NCBI RefSeq assembly: GCF_014284195.1
Contig: NZ_JACOGC010000001.1
Coordinates: 744,001-808,000 of the forward strand
Source: Cognatundibacterium griseum
Lineage (GTDB): Bacteria; Pseudomonadota; Gammaproteobacteria; Burkholderiales; Burkholderiaceae_D
Length of the DNA: 64,000 nt
Direction: 5' to 3'
The position numbers and the translations under genes were made by a program. Of the stretch, positions 19,001-28,648 are shown piece after piece. The notes below the pieces were generated by a model, which was not told the origin of the DNA, made no database searches, and worked only from the letters and a program-made list of their open reading frames with translations. Each line of letters starts with the position of its first letter. The first letter of the stretch is position 1.

Positions 19001-19209
19001 TTGTCCAGGCCATTATCGTCATGGCGCATACGCTGGGATTGAAGGTCATTGCTGAAGGTGTGGATGCCGCGGACCAACTGGCGTCGCTGACGGATTTTTC
19101 CTGCGATGAATATCAGGGCTTTTATTTCAGCAAAGCTGTGCCGGTCAAAGAATTTTTGCATTTACTGCAAACGCAGATGACGAATACCAAGTCAGTGCTT
19201 GCTCACTGA
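16018..19209 (+). CDS. Membrane sensor with PAS, GAF, GGDEF and EAL domains
   Basis: This 1063-residue protein makes or degrades the second messenger cyclic di-GMP. The order is membrane helix at about 13-32, a periplasmic sensor region (Cache-like) to about 290, a second helix at about 296-318, PAS at about 330-450, a GAF-like region at about 460-625, then GGDEF and EAL. The cyclase motif GGDEF is intact at 707-711 and the phosphodiesterase motif EAL at 835-837, within EALVRWNHP. The later DDFGTGYSSL loop is also intact, so both activities are possible. An RxxD inhibitory site (RESDIVARVGGDEF) is not certain. The gene is a single transcript ending before the mraZ promoter. The signal sensed is unknown. 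Confidence 0.93.
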   Translation: MEIQGSKKQRKVPLAVFAGGIALIVLIIIGQTWWAALEDRHQTLSEAQRHSYFTVRILEEQASHELAEAVQVITELENMLRETTDISRLQKQNFNDILAEQRQDSSYLCSMTVFSPDGTLLFSSHTRYQDKQPLPEYLRKLLARPAQKQMVTGPVIWTPDNKGILPVAKNIYDAQGQLLALIEADISLSYFQEFYEMVARGSAAVISLHDQSGNLLTSSPFDQALIQHFVPSAPLLPALTAAAREGALYAPGLFSETGEFQYTYRKITGFPLTLMYARSTATILSDWSTRLKYKLMFSAVTALFILVLTMLLLWQIRRLQISQQQVKASEKRYRLIFTGAQDPIFLVNRQWRYVDCNRAALALLNVQELSDVIGHSVMEFITSQQQFSDFHISSEQQMTTLMNNIMEGGVQRSEWVTVRDGQPFYSEISLSRVELNGEMLLFCVARDINGQKYSERLLEGQNRLLQLIGANEEPVYILNAICDFVEELRPGWRVGIQLLDDDQRIFVQSVGRHFPEILTQQMTGAPVSHGSGLWSEAILQACPVQAESLQQAACMQFVNGLEQLTQYSSGSAWPLMDKHGQVLGSFTVLLPSGLSLSMDDQRLVGAMIELAGIAIEGRRSEKKILQLAHYDELTGLPNRFLYNQHLAKALLLAERNSRCLAVLFLDLDRFKNINDTFGHDEGDKVLRRVAQRFRHTLRESDIVARVGGDEFILLVDQFNEPRDLGDIAGKLLYEAAQPFEIGGQEYQLSASIGIATFPNDGRDAQTLLKNADIAMYRAKNKGKDNYQFYASEMNIHTIERLAFEARLRKALERREFIVYYQPKISLTTGKIVGAEALVRWNHPEQGILYPNDFIMLAEEAGLIGRMGMLVLDIACKDILSFRQMDGQFGRIAINLSGSQFNDHQLLEEIRSVIDFWRVPPSAIEFEITESMVMHNREQAMVLMDGFKDAGFSLSIDDFGTGYSSLAYLKRFPVDSVKIDRSFIKDIPADPNDTAIVQAIIVMAHTLGLKVIAEGVDAADQLASLTDFSCDEYQGFYFSKAVPVKEFLHLLQTQMTNTKSVLAH

Positions 19210-19567
19210 AATTTTCCTGTTGTTTTCCCCTTCCGTTACACCTTCTCGCATACATCCCAACTTACTTTTGGGAAATAAAGGGCGTTCCCACCCACCAGTC
19301 TGCTGACAAGCTACTTTCAGATTCGTTTGTAAGTACTTCATTTATAGAGCTATTTTGAAAATAAAATTTTGAAGTAGTTGCGCTAAGTCATTGACTTCAT
19401 TAAAGAAATTCTGTTTTTTGTCTTTAATTTCGCTTGACCACGGTTATTGCATCCTCTAAAGTGGGAAACAGTGTGAAAAAGTGTAATTTTGTGGGATAAA
19501 TCTCTTTGGTTCGATTATCTTCACAAAGCACCCCATTTCAATTCCAATCCAGGTTAAAGGTATCAGC
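19210..19567 (+). promoter_or_regulatory. Promoter and leader region of the dcw cluster
   Basis: No gene is seen here. A -35-like TTGACC lies at 19434-19439, with a weak -10-like TCTAAA near 19455-19460 ahead of the repeats. The ribosome site for mraZ is AAAGG at 19556-19560. The upstream part holds AT-rich sequence with an ACTTCA...TGAAGTAG inverted pair but nothing I recognise. Confidence 0.6.
19461..19500 (+). promoter_or_regulatory. MraZ operator: four 10-bp direct repeats
   Basis: Four consecutive decamers begin GTGGG, GTGTG, GTGTA and GTGGG. MraZ is known to bind short G-rich direct repeats with 10-bp spacing ahead of its own gene. The position, about 70 bp before mraZ and just after the promoter-like hexamers, fits autorepression. 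Confidence 0.82.
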
Positions 19568-19996
19568 GTGTTTCAGGGTCCATCCGCACTCAGTCTCGAT
19601 GCGAAAGGCAGAATGTCTATTCCTGCCCGCTATCGTGATGCCCTGAGCAACCAGTATCAGGGACAACTGACGCTGACCCGCCACCCCGACGGCTGCCTTC
19701 TGTTGTTTCCCCGCCCAACCTGGGAAAACCACCGTGAACAAATTGCTGCATGGCCGATTCAGGCACGGGACTGGAAACGGATTTTCCTTGGTAATGCGTT
19801 TGATGTGGACATGGACAGTGCCGGCCGTATTTTGCTGGCGCCGGAATTGCGCCAGGCAACCGGCATCCAGCGCGACATCATGATGCTGGGAATGGGTAGT
19901 CATTTCGAGATTTGGGATGCTGGCCGTCTGGCAGAGAATGAGGCAAATGCCAAAGCATCCGGTGCGCCGGATGTGCTCAACAATTTTTCTTTCTGA
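19568..19996 (+). CDS. mraZ: Division/cell wall cluster transcriptional repressor MraZ
   Basis: This 142-residue DNA-binding protein of the AbrB-like fold binds repeats upstream of its own operon. The start codon is GTG at 19568, with AAAGG 7 nt upstream. The two repeated SpoVT/AbrB units show [16 protein letters not shown] (residues about 9-24) and [17 protein letters not shown] (about 80-96), the DxxGR pattern of the family. It heads the dcw cluster and is 9 bp before rsmH. The operator repeats listed just upstream support autoregulation. Confidence 0.96.
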   Translation: MFQGPSALSLDAKGRMSIPARYRDALSNQYQGQLTLTRHPDGCLLLFPRPTWENHREQIAAWPIQARDWKRIFLGNAFDVDMDSAGRILLAPELRQATGIQRDIMMLGMGSHFEIWDAGRLAENEANAKASGAPDVLNNFSF

Positions 19997-20005
19997 TCGC
20001 AGGCA

Positions 20006-20965
20006 ATGACAACACAGCAAGCGACAGAATTCATACATCAGACCGTGCTTCTGCAGGAAGCCGTGGATGCGCTCGGAATCACGGATGAACGCAGCAACGG
20101 GATTTTCATCGACGGTACTTTCGGACGCGGCGGGCATAGCCGGCTTATTCTCGAGCGTCTGGGGCCGCGCGGCAGGCTAATTGCATTTGATAAGGATACG
20201 CAGGCCATCGCCTGCGCGAGTCAGATCACCGATCCGCGCTTTCAGATCGTGCATGACAGTTTTGCGACGGTCGCGCAGGCCTTGCAGGAATTGCATATTG
20301 AACAGGTGGACGGCGTATTGCTGGATTTGGGCATATCGTCGCCTCAGGTTGACGATGCTGCACGGGGCTTCAGTTTTCGCGCCGATGGTCCGCTGGACAT
20401 GCGCATGGATACTACGCGCGGTATGTCGGCTGCCGAATGGCTGGCAGTGGCGGAAGAAGAAAAAATCAGGGAGGTCATTAAAAATTATGGGGAAGAACGG
20501 TTTGCTTTTCAGATTGCAAAGGCGATTGTTGCTCGCCGGCAGGCGGAGCCCATTACTGGAACCCGACAGCTCGCAGAACTTGTCGCACACGCCGTCAAAA
20601 CTCGCGAGAAGGGTAAGGACCCGGCAACTCGCACCTTTCAGGCTATACGGATTTTCATCAATCAGGAGCTTGAAGATCTCGAAGTAGGGCTGGCCGCGGC
20701 TTACAGTGTGCTGGCACCTCATGGCCGGATGTCCGTAATCAGCTTTCATTCGCTGGAAGACCGTATCGTCAAACAGTTTTTTGCCGCCAGAGTCAGGGTC
20801 GCACAGCCGGACCGGCGTCTGCCGATACGGCAGGCAGATTTACCGCAACCGCAAATGCGGCTCCTGAACCGGTTGAAACCTTCTGACGCCGAGGTGCAGC
20901 GGAATCCCCGTGCCCGTTCCGCAATTTTGCGGGTGGCGGAGCGCCTGCCGGGAGACTCGGCATGA
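20006..20965 (+). CDS. rsmH: 16S rRNA (cytosine-1402-N4)-methyltransferase
   Basis: This 319-residue SAM-dependent enzyme (also called MraW) methylates C1402 in the decoding centre of 16S rRNA. The family start is [16 protein letters not shown]. The SAM-binding region is [14 protein letters not shown], and further conserved blocks are [23 protein letters not shown] and the catalytic-domain end [16 protein letters not shown]. It overlaps ftsL by 4 nt (ATGA), indicating translational coupling. Confidence 0.97.
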   Translation: MTTQQATEFIHQTVLLQEAVDALGITDERSNGIFIDGTFGRGGHSRLILERLGPRGRLIAFDKDTQAIACASQITDPRFQIVHDSFATVAQALQELHIEQVDGVLLDLGISSPQVDDAARGFSFRADGPLDMRMDTTRGMSAAEWLAVAEEEKIREVIKNYGEERFAFQIAKAIVARRQAEPITGTRQLAELVAHAVKTREKGKDPATRTFQAIRIFINQELEDLEVGLAAAYSVLAPHGRMSVISFHSLEDRIVKQFFAARVRVAQPDRRLPIRQADLPQPQMRLLNRLKPSDAEVQRNPRARSAILRVAERLPGDSA

Positions 20966-21237
20966 TTACCCGGATCAATATTGCGTTGATGATCGCGCTG
21001 ATCGGCTGTGCGCTGTCGCTGATCAACGCACAATATCAGGCACGTCGCCTGTTCATTGAACTGGAGCGTGAGCAAAGCCTCAGCAAGCAATATGATTTGC
21101 AATGGACCCAGCTGCGGCTGGATCAGTCCACCTACGGCAAACATTCACGGATTGAAGCTGTGGCGACACAGGAACTCAATATGGTGCCTGTCACACCGGA
21201 GCGGACGCAATACCTGACAGCGGCGGAGATCAGATGA
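20962..21237 (+). CDS. ftsL: Cell division protein FtsL
   Basis: This is a 91-residue bitopic membrane protein. A single hydrophobic helix at about residues 4-21 ([19 protein letters not shown]) is followed by a periplasmic coiled-coil stretch ([22 protein letters not shown]). FtsL joins FtsB and FtsQ in the divisome to activate FtsWI. Sequence identity is weak in this family, so the call rests on size, shape and its place between rsmH and ftsI, both of which it overlaps by 4 nt. Confidence 0.93.
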   Translation: MITRINIALMIALIGCALSLINAQYQARRLFIELEREQSLSKQYDLQWTQLRLDQSTYGKHSRIEAVATQELNMVPVTPERTQYLTAAEIR

Positions 21238-22997
21238 GCCGCCCCGGAAACATGTCCCGTACTGCCGCATCCCGCGGGGTTTCGTTTTCTTCCAACCCTG
21301 TGCTGGAAGTGAAACTCCCGACCTGGCGTTCCCGTCTGGTGCTCTTTCTGCTGTTCGGTGCCTTCGTTGCGCTGATTGCCAGAGCGTTGTGGCTGCAGGG
21401 CATGACAACCGAATTTCTGCAAAAACAGGGCGCCAGCCGTTATGCCCGGACATTGGAATTACCGGCAACGCGCGGCAAGATTACTGACCGCAATGGACAG
21501 GTGCTGGCTTCCTCTGTGCCGGTCAAGGCGATCTGGGCCATTCCTGACGATGTCCTGGAAGCACCGAAAGAAAAAATCCAGCAACTGGCGAAGCTGCTCG
21601 ATATGAGCGAAGCGGAGTTGCGCAAAAAGCTCGATTCGGACCGCCAGTTCGTTTATCTGAAACGGCAGGTGGAACCGGCAGTGTCTGACCAGATTCAGGC
21701 ATTGGGCATTTCCGGCGTGGAAACCCGCAAGGAATACAAACGCTTTTATCCCGAAGGGGAAGTCATGGCGCATGTCGTCGGCTTTACCAGCGTGGAAGAT
21801 ATCGGTCAGGAAGGCATTGAACTGGCATCTGAAAAAAATCTGGCTGGAAAAACCGGTAGCCGTCGCGTCATCAAGGATCGGCTGGGGCGCATTGTTGAAG
21901 ATATTCAGGCCATCCGCGAACCGCATGATGGAAAAGATCTGACGCTGTCAGTGGACAGCAAGATTCAGTACATTGCCTTTACCCACCTGAAAGAAGCCGT
22001 CGAAAAGCACAAGGCCAAAGCCGGTGCGGCAGTGGTGCTGGACGTCAAGACGGGTGAAGTGCTGGCACTGGTCAATTTGCCGGCCTATAACCCGAATGAC
22101 CGTTCGGTGCTGACCGGCGCCCAGTTGCGTAACCGTGTGATGACCGATACTTTTGAACCGGGTTCAACGATGAAACCTTTCACCGTTGCGCTGGCGCTTG
22201 AAACTGGCCGCGTTACACCGGATACCGTGATCCAGACCGCGCCGGGCACCATGACGATTGGCCCGGATACCATCCACGATGCGCATAAACAGGGTGCACT
22301 GACTGTTGCGCAAGTGATTCAGAAATCATCGAATATCGGCACCGTCAAAATGGCGTTGCAAATGCCGCCGAAAGAAATGTGGGAGATGTTTACCACCGTG
22401 GGTTTCGGTCAGCAGCCAAAATTCGGCTTTCCCGGAGCGGTGGCCGGCAGGTTGCGCAATTATAAAAACTGGCGCCCGATTGAGCAGGCCACCATGAGTT
22501 ACGGACACGGTGTTTCGGTGTCGCTGATTCAGATGGCGCGGGCATACATGATATTTGCGCGGGATGGCGATCTGATTCCTTTGACCTTTGAGAAATCCAG
22601 TGAGCGTCCGGCGGGGCATCGCGTCATTTCAGAAAAGACGGCACAGCAGATGCGCCTGATGATGGAAGCGGTGACTGAGCCGGGCGGTACGGCTACGCAG
22701 GCACGCATTGCCGGTTATCGCGTTGCCGGTAAAACTGGGACCGCTCATAAACTCGAAGGTGGGCGCTATGTAAAGAAATACGTTGGCGATTTTGTCGGCT
22801 TTGCGCCGGTCTCCAATCCGCGTGTCATCGTTGCTGTGATGATTGACGAGCCAACTGCCGGCGGCTATTACGGTGGTACCGTAGCGGCGCCGGTATTCGC
22901 TGCCATCACAGCGAATGTTCTGCGTTCGCTGAATGTACCGCCAGATTCTACTGTCACCAGCATCATTCCTGATACCAGTGTTCAGGAGAGCATGTGA
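21234..22997 (+). CDS. ftsI: Septal peptidoglycan transpeptidase FtsI (PBP3)
   Basis: This 587-residue penicillin-binding protein crosslinks septal peptidoglycan. One membrane helix lies near residues 35-55 (LVLFLLFGAFVALIARAL). A pedestal domain follows, then the transpeptidase domain with the three active-site motifs: STMKPF (SxxK, Ser nucleophile near residue 312), SSNIG (SxN) and KTGTAHK (KTG). The ATG overlaps ftsL by 4 nt and the stop overlaps murE by 1 nt. All catalytic motifs look intact. Confidence 0.97.
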   Translation: MSRPGNMSRTAASRGVSFSSNPVLEVKLPTWRSRLVLFLLFGAFVALIARALWLQGMTTEFLQKQGASRYARTLELPATRGKITDRNGQVLASSVPVKAIWAIPDDVLEAPKEKIQQLAKLLDMSEAELRKKLDSDRQFVYLKRQVEPAVSDQIQALGISGVETRKEYKRFYPEGEVMAHVVGFTSVEDIGQEGIELASEKNLAGKTGSRRVIKDRLGRIVEDIQAIREPHDGKDLTLSVDSKIQYIAFTHLKEAVEKHKAKAGAAVVLDVKTGEVLALVNLPAYNPNDRSVLTGAQLRNRVMTDTFEPGSTMKPFTVALALETGRVTPDTVIQTAPGTMTIGPDTIHDAHKQGALTVAQVIQKSSNIGTVKMALQMPPKEMWEMFTTVGFGQQPKFGFPGAVAGRLRNYKNWRPIEQATMSYGHGVSVSLIQMARAYMIFARDGDLIPLTFEKSSERPAGHRVISEKTAQQMRLMMEAVTEPGGTATQARIAGYRVAGKTGTAHKLEGGRYVKKYVGDFVGFAPVSNPRVIVAVMIDEPTAGGYYGGTVAAPVFAAITANVLRSLNVPPDSTVTSIIPDTSVQESM

Positions 22998-24523
22998 TGA
23001 CACACTCTATCATTTCAATGAACGACATTATTCAATGGCTCAGACAATACGCGCCCGACGCGCAACTGAGCTCCAATTCACGCCAGATTCAGTCTGGCGA
23101 CGTATTTCTGGCGGCACCCGGTCATCATAGTGACGGGCGTGACTATATCCGCCATGCGGTCGAACAGGGTGCGATTGCCGTGCTGTACGAACCGGAAAAT
23201 TATGTCTGGGATGCGTCGCCCGATATTCCGCATCTGGCCGTCCCCGGACTGGCCCGCCAGTGGGGCATGATCGCCAATCACTGGTATCAGCAGCCGGATC
23301 GCTCCATGCTGACTGTTGCCGTTACCGGAACCAATGGGAAAACCTCCTGTACGCAGTGGCTTGCCAAGGCATTTTCCTTAGACAAAGTGACTGCAGGAGT
23401 CATCGGCACTCTGGGTAACGGAATTTATCAGCAGGGTATGGCCGGCGAGCTGCAGGAAACCGGATTAACCACGCCGGACGCCATCAGCCTGCAAAAAGAA
23501 TTGCACCGGATGCAGGAAGCGGGCGTCGCGGTCCTGGCGATTGAGGCTTCTTCGATCGGGCTGGAGCAGGGGCGCTTAAATGGCATGCATATCGACATCG
23601 GATTGTTCACCAATCTGACGCGGGATCATCTTGATTACCACGGCGATATGGCACAGTACGGCGCTGCCAAGCAAAGATTGTTTGACTGGGATACGTTATC
23701 CGTCGCGGTCATTAACCTGGATGATGATTTCGGTATTCAGCTGGTTCAGCATTTGCGTGCGAACCGTCCGGCAGTCCGGATTCTGGCGTACAGCCTGAAT
23801 GGTGTTGAAGCAGATGGATGTGAAATCCTGAGCGCCTCGCATTGCCGCTCCGGATATGCCGGAACCAGCTTCCATCTTGAATCGCCATTTGGTTCCGGAC
23901 TGGTGAAAACACAGCTGATCGGCAGATTTAATGTCAGCAATATGCTGGCAGTGCTGGCGGTGCTGCTCAGCAGGGAAATCCCTTTTACCAGGGCGCTTGG
24001 CCTGATCGAAAAACTCACACCAGTACCGGGCCGGATGCAATTACTGGGCACTGCCGGTCATGTGATGGTGGTTGTGGATTACGCGCACACACCGGATGCG
24101 CTGGAAAAAACCCTGGAAACCCTGAGTGCCGTCGCCGCAGAGCGGGGGGGCGAATTGTGGTGTGTATTCGGCTGCGGCGGAGACCGTGATCCGGGTAAGC
24201 GCCCGCAAATGGGGCGAGTCGCTGAAATTGCGCAGCATGTGATCGTCACCAGCGACAATCCGCGTACCGAACGCCCTGCCGCAATTATTCAGGATATTTT
24301 GCGCGGTATGAAAAATCCTCCTCATGTGATTGAGGACAGAGCAAATGCGATTCTGTTTGCGATCAAACATGCCGGTGATCATGACGTGGTCCTGCTGGCG
24401 GGTAAAGGGCATGAAACCTATCAGGACATCAACGGTAAAAAATGGCCATTTTCTGATGAAGAACATGCTTCGCTGGCACTGGCGACAGTCGCAACCAGCG
24501 GCAACCTGAAGAGGGCCAATTGA
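22997..24523 (+). CDS. murE: UDP-MurNAc-L-Ala-D-Glu:meso-diaminopimelate ligase
   Basis: This 508-residue ATP-dependent ligase adds meso-diaminopimelate to the peptidoglycan precursor in the cytoplasm. I chose ATG 22997 because AGGAG lies 8 nt upstream; an in-frame GTG precedes it. The ATP loop is GTNGKTSCTQW, and DNPRTERP carries the DNPR signature of meso-DAP-specific enzymes rather than lysine-adding ones. The stop codon shares one base with the murF start. Confidence 0.96.
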   Translation: MTHSIISMNDIIQWLRQYAPDAQLSSNSRQIQSGDVFLAAPGHHSDGRDYIRHAVEQGAIAVLYEPENYVWDASPDIPHLAVPGLARQWGMIANHWYQQPDRSMLTVAVTGTNGKTSCTQWLAKAFSLDKVTAGVIGTLGNGIYQQGMAGELQETGLTTPDAISLQKELHRMQEAGVAVLAIEASSIGLEQGRLNGMHIDIGLFTNLTRDHLDYHGDMAQYGAAKQRLFDWDTLSVAVINLDDDFGIQLVQHLRANRPAVRILAYSLNGVEADGCEILSASHCRSGYAGTSFHLESPFGSGLVKTQLIGRFNVSNMLAVLAVLLSREIPFTRALGLIEKLTPVPGRMQLLGTAGHVMVVVDYAHTPDALEKTLETLSAVAAERGGELWCVFGCGGDRDPGKRPQMGRVAEIAQHVIVTSDNPRTERPAAIIQDILRGMKNPPHVIEDRANAILFAIKHAGDHDVVLLAGKGHETYQDINGKKWPFSDEEHASLALATVATSGNLKRAN

Positions 24524-25920
24524 TGCATACCACGCTTCAGCAATTGCAACAGGCACTCAGCTCCGCCGTGATGACTGAGGATGTTGCCATCACGGGATTA
24601 ACCACAGATAGTCGCAAAATCCAGCCGGGCGATGTGTTTGTCGCATTGCGCGGGGAACATTTTGATGCCCACGATTTCTTGCTGCAGGTCGCGCAGTCCG
24701 GTGCGGCTGCAGTGATTGCAGAACAGTTGCCACCGGCATTCAATTTACCTGCCCTGATTGTGCCCGATACCAAGAAAGCACTGGCAGAAGCCGGACGCTA
24801 CTGGCGTCAGCAATTTACTTTGCCTGTCATCGGCGTCACCGGCAGTAACGGGAAGACAACCGTCAAGGAAATGATCTCCGCCATACTGGCCGAGGCTTTC
24901 GGTGCTTCGCACCGTTTGGCCACCACAGGCAACCTGAATAATGAAATCGGCGTTCCCCTGACAATGAAAGAACTCAGCGCGGAGCATCGGGCTGCGGTGA
25001 TTGAAATGGGGATGAATCATCCCGGAGAGATTGCGGTGCTGGCCTCTATCGCATTGCCGACTGTTGTGCTGGTCAACAATGCTCAGCGTGAGCATCAGGA
25101 ATTTATGCAAAATGTCCGTGCTGTGGCTGAGGAAAATGGCGCGGCGATCCGGGCTTTGCCTGCAGACGGCACAGCCGTTTTTCCGCTGGCGGATGATTAT
25201 GCAGATTTGTGGCGTGCTTATGCGCGTGAATCCGGGCAGCGCACAGTGCTGACATTCGGTTTAACACCGGATGCCAACGTCAGTGCGACTTTCAGCCCCG
25301 GTGTATTTGACAGCCGTATTCAGTTAAACATCAATGGCAGCAGCGCAGATGTGCTTTTGCAGGCAGCCGGACAGCACAATGTGCTGAATGCACTGGCGGC
25401 GGCAGCCTGTTGCCATGCGATCGGGCTTGCCATGCCGGTGATCGTGCGCGGACTGGAAAATTTTCATCCTGTGAATGGCAGATTGCAGCGTAAAGCCGCT
25501 GCCTGTGGTGCGGCGCTGATCGACGATACCTATAACGCCAATCCTGACTCGGTACGCGCTGCGATTGATGTATTGCACCAGATCGGCGGCTCCACGGTGC
25601 TGGTGCTGGGGGATATGGGCGAAGTGGGCGAGAACGGTGCGGATTTTCATGCTGAAATCGGTAGTTATGCAAAAGCCCGGGGCGTGCAGGAAATGTTTTT
25701 ACTGGGCGATCTGGTGCGTCATACCGCCAAGACTTTCAGTGGCGCGCGGCACTTTGATAACCTGAATGATTTACTGCTGGCGCTGGATGCCAGCCTGAAA
25801 CGGGATCAGACCGTACTGATCAAAGGTTCCCGTTTCATGAAGATGGAACGTGTCGTTGCACACTTGCAGGGTGGCAGCGACCAGATTTTTACTGCACCCA
25901 ATACAATAGGAATTCATTAG
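24523..25920 (+). CDS. murF: UDP-MurNAc-tripeptide:D-Ala-D-Ala ligase
   Basis: This 465-residue Mur ligase adds the D-Ala-D-Ala dipeptide, completing the pentapeptide. ATG 24523 overlaps the murE stop by 1 nt and has GAAGAGG upstream. It has an N-terminal substrate domain ([18 protein letters not shown]), the ATP loop [11 protein letters not shown], the central [10 protein letters not shown] block and a C-terminal domain with [10 protein letters not shown]. The start of mraY follows with a 1-nt gap. Confidence 0.96.
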   Translation: MHTTLQQLQQALSSAVMTEDVAITGLTTDSRKIQPGDVFVALRGEHFDAHDFLLQVAQSGAAAVIAEQLPPAFNLPALIVPDTKKALAEAGRYWRQQFTLPVIGVTGSNGKTTVKEMISAILAEAFGASHRLATTGNLNNEIGVPLTMKELSAEHRAAVIEMGMNHPGEIAVLASIALPTVVLVNNAQREHQEFMQNVRAVAEENGAAIRALPADGTAVFPLADDYADLWRAYARESGQRTVLTFGLTPDANVSATFSPGVFDSRIQLNINGSSADVLLQAAGQHNVLNALAAAACCHAIGLAMPVIVRGLENFHPVNGRLQRKAAACGAALIDDTYNANPDSVRAAIDVLHQIGGSTVLVLGDMGEVGENGADFHAEIGSYAKARGVQEMFLLGDLVRHTAKTFSGARHFDNLNDLLLALDASLKRDQTVLIKGSRFMKMERVVAHLQGGSDQIFTAPNTIGIH

Positions 25921-25921
25921 C

Positions 25922-27091
25922 ATGTTGCTCTGGCTGGCAGAATATTTTAAACAGGATCTGGGGCTGCTGCGCGTCTTCGGTTTTATTACCTTTCGCGCGG
26001 TATTCGCTACCATGACGGCACTGGCGATCGGGATTTTCGCCGGTCCGGCCGTGATCCGCATGCTGACCCGGATGAAGGTAGGGCAAGCCGTGCGTTCCTA
26101 TGGCATGGAAACGCATCTGGTGAAATCCGGCACGCCGACCATGGGAGGCGTGCTGATTCTGATTGCGATTGCGATATCGACAATATTGTGGGCAGATCTG
26201 AGCAATCGTTTTATCTGGGTTGTGATGATTGTGACGCTGGGATATGGCGCGGTCGGCTGGGCGGACGATTATCGCAAGGTGGTGCATAAAGATCCGGAAG
26301 GAATGCGTTCCCGCGAAAAATATTTCTGGCAGTCGCTGGTCGGCATTGCTGCCGCTTTCTATCTCGCATTCTCTGTTTCTGCGCCGTCCAATTCGCAGAT
26401 TCTGGATTTGCTGTTTGCCTGGGTGCGTTCCGGTTTCAGCATGGACTTGCCGCCGAAGGCTGATTTGATCGTGCCTTTTTTTAAAACCGTCAGCTATCCG
26501 CTGGGCGTGTGGGGGTTCATTGCCCTGACCTATTGCGTGATTGTCGGCACCAGTAATGCCGTGAATTTTACCGACGGTCTTGATGGCCTGGCGATTATGC
26601 CCATCATCATGGTGGGAACGGCGCTCGGTTTATTTGCCTATTTATCCGGACACGTCGGCTATTCGAAATATCTGCTGATTCCGCATATTCCGGGAGCCGG
26701 TGAATTGCTCATTTTTTGCGGCGCGCTGACCGGAGCAGGCCTGGCCTTTCTGTGGTTCAACGCACATCCTGCCCAGGTTTTCATGGGAGACGTCGGCGCG
26801 CTGGCGCTGGGCGGTGCACTGGGGACGATTGCCGTCATTGTGCGCCAGGAAATCGTGCTGTTCATCATGGGCGGCATTTTTGTGGCAGAGACCTTGTCAA
26901 TCATTCTGCAGGTTTCCTATTTTAAATACACCAGAAAACGTTACGGCGAAGGGCGCCGCTTGTTCTTGATGGCACCGCTGCACCATCATTTTGAAAAGAA
27001 GGGCTGGAAAGAAACGCAGGTCGTGGTCCGTTTCTGGATCATTACCATGCTTCTGGTGTTGATTGGTTTGTCCTCGCTGAAACTGCGCTGA
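25922..27091 (+). CDS. mraY: Phospho-MurNAc-pentapeptide translocase
   Basis: This 389-residue polytopic inner-membrane enzyme moves phospho-MurNAc-pentapeptide onto undecaprenyl phosphate, producing lipid I. Family blocks are [11 protein letters not shown], the Mg-binding [28 protein letters not shown] and the C-terminal [13 protein letters not shown]. About ten hydrophobic helices are visible. The length is larger than the E. coli protein by about 30 residues, partly in a loop near residues 165-190. Confidence 0.97.
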   Translation: MLLWLAEYFKQDLGLLRVFGFITFRAVFATMTALAIGIFAGPAVIRMLTRMKVGQAVRSYGMETHLVKSGTPTMGGVLILIAIAISTILWADLSNRFIWVVMIVTLGYGAVGWADDYRKVVHKDPEGMRSREKYFWQSLVGIAAAFYLAFSVSAPSNSQILDLLFAWVRSGFSMDLPPKADLIVPFFKTVSYPLGVWGFIALTYCVIVGTSNAVNFTDGLDGLAIMPIIMVGTALGLFAYLSGHVGYSKYLLIPHIPGAGELLIFCGALTGAGLAFLWFNAHPAQVFMGDVGALALGGALGTIAVIVRQEIVLFIMGGIFVAETLSIILQVSYFKYTRKRYGEGRRLFLMAPLHHHFEKKGWKETQVVVRFWIITMLLVLIGLSSLKLR

Positions 27092-27145
27092 ATCAGGCGC
27101 ACTTAAGCAGAAATTGATATTGAAGTGCTGATTGGATTACCGGGT

Positions 27146-28648
27146 ATGAATTATTCTGACAAACGTGTATTGGTGCTGGGACTGGGAGAGTCCGGTCTGG
27201 CAATGGCGCAGTGGTTATTGCGCGCCGGTGCACGCTTACGTGTTGCAGATACCCGCGCTCATCCGGAACGGTTGGATCAGCTGTTGCAACTGGAACCGCA
27301 GACAGAATTTATTTCCGGTGAATTCAGCGAAGCTTTGCTGGAAGATGTGGATCTGGTTGCCGTCAGTCCGGGATTATCGCCGTTGCGTGAACTGGAAAAA
27401 ATCATTCCGGCAGCCGGTGCGCGTCAGATACCGCTCTGGGGCGAAATGGAATTTTTTGCACAGGCACTGGCTGCCCTGCGCGCAGAAAACGGATACCAGC
27501 CGAAAGTGATTGCGATTACCGGCACCAACGGCAAAACGACCGTCACCAGCCTGGTTGGTTTGCTGTGCGAGCGGGCCGGCCTGACAGTCCGGGTCGCCGG
27601 AAATATCAGCCCGGCCGTGATGGATGTCATGCGAACAGTGCTGGAACAAAACACCTTGCCTCAGGTCTGGGTGCTGGAATTGTCGAGTTTCCAGCTGCAT
27701 TCGACAATCAGCTTGCAGGCAGACGTGGCTACCGTACTCAATGTCACACAGGATCATCTGGACTGGCATGGCAGCATGCAGGCGTATTGTGCAGATAAAG
27801 CGCGGATTTTCGGCGAGCAGACTGTACAGGTGCTCAACCGTGACGATGCGCTGGTGATGGCGATGGCAAAGCCCGCTGCCACAGTGTTCAGTTTTGGTAC
27901 GGACGCACCGGAACACGCCGGAGATCTGGGTCTGGTCAACGAACATGGTATGAGCTGGCTGGCAACAGCGACGGCGGCAGACGATGCTCCCGTCGCTTCT
28001 GGCCGGCGCAAGAAAAAAGAGACGGAAGAAATCCCTGTCACGCTGACCCGGCTGATGCCATCCGATGCCCTGCAGATCCGTGGCCAGCATAATGCAGCAA
28101 ATGCATTGGCAGCACTGGCGCTGTGTCGTGGTATCGGCTTGCCGTTCGCTCCTTTGCTGCATGGTCTGCGTGAATATAAAGGTGAAGCGCACCGGGTTGA
28201 ACTCATCAGTACCGTCAGCGGCGTTGACTATATCGATGACAGCAAGGGAACGAACGTCGGTGCAACCGTCGCTGCGCTGAAAGGTCTTGGGCAGCAATTT
28301 GCAGCATCGGAAAAACGGATACTGCTGATCGCAGGCGGTGAAGGTAAGGGGCAGGATTTTTCACCTCTCGCAGAGGTTGTTCAGCGTTATGCCAGAAAGG
28401 TGCTGCTGATCGGCCGGGCGCGTCCGGAAATCCGTGCAGCGCTGACTGCCAGCCAGACAGAGATGCAGGATTGCAATTCGCTTGAGGAAGCCGTGCAACA
28501 GGCGGCAGCGATCGCCACGGAGGGGGATGTGGTTTTGCTGTCTCCGGCCTGTGCCAGTCTCGATATGTTTCGCAATTATGCGCACCGCGCCCAGGTATTT
28601 GCCGATGCGGTGCGTGAGCTGGCGCTTGATCGTGGGGAGATCTGCTGA
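27146..28648 (+). CDS. murD: UDP-MurNAc-L-alanine:D-glutamate ligase
   Basis: This 500-residue ligase adds D-Glu. I chose ATG 27146 ([19 protein letters not shown]) as the family-like start; a GTG 7 codons upstream is an alternative. The Rossmann start and the ATP loop [11 protein letters not shown] are intact, and [11 protein letters not shown] marks the C-terminal domain. A charged insertion around residue 290 ([10 protein letters not shown]) makes the protein longer than the E. coli enzyme; such an insert is common in Burkholderiales. The stop overlaps ftsW by 1 nt. Confidence 0.95.
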   Translation: MNYSDKRVLVLGLGESGLAMAQWLLRAGARLRVADTRAHPERLDQLLQLEPQTEFISGEFSEALLEDVDLVAVSPGLSPLRELEKIIPAAGARQIPLWGEMEFFAQALAALRAENGYQPKVIAITGTNGKTTVTSLVGLLCERAGLTVRVAGNISPAVMDVMRTVLEQNTLPQVWVLELSSFQLHSTISLQADVATVLNVTQDHLDWHGSMQAYCADKARIFGEQTVQVLNRDDALVMAMAKPAATVFSFGTDAPEHAGDLGLVNEHGMSWLATATAADDAPVASGRRKKKETEEIPVTLTRLMPSDALQIRGQHNAANALAALALCRGIGLPFAPLLHGLREYKGEAHRVELISTVSGVDYIDDSKGTNVGATVAALKGLGQQFAASEKRILLIAGGEGKGQDFSPLAEVVQRYARKVLLIGRARPEIRAALTASQTEMQDCNSLEEAVQQAAAIATEGDVVLLSPACASLDMFRNYAHRAQVFADAVRELALDRGEIC

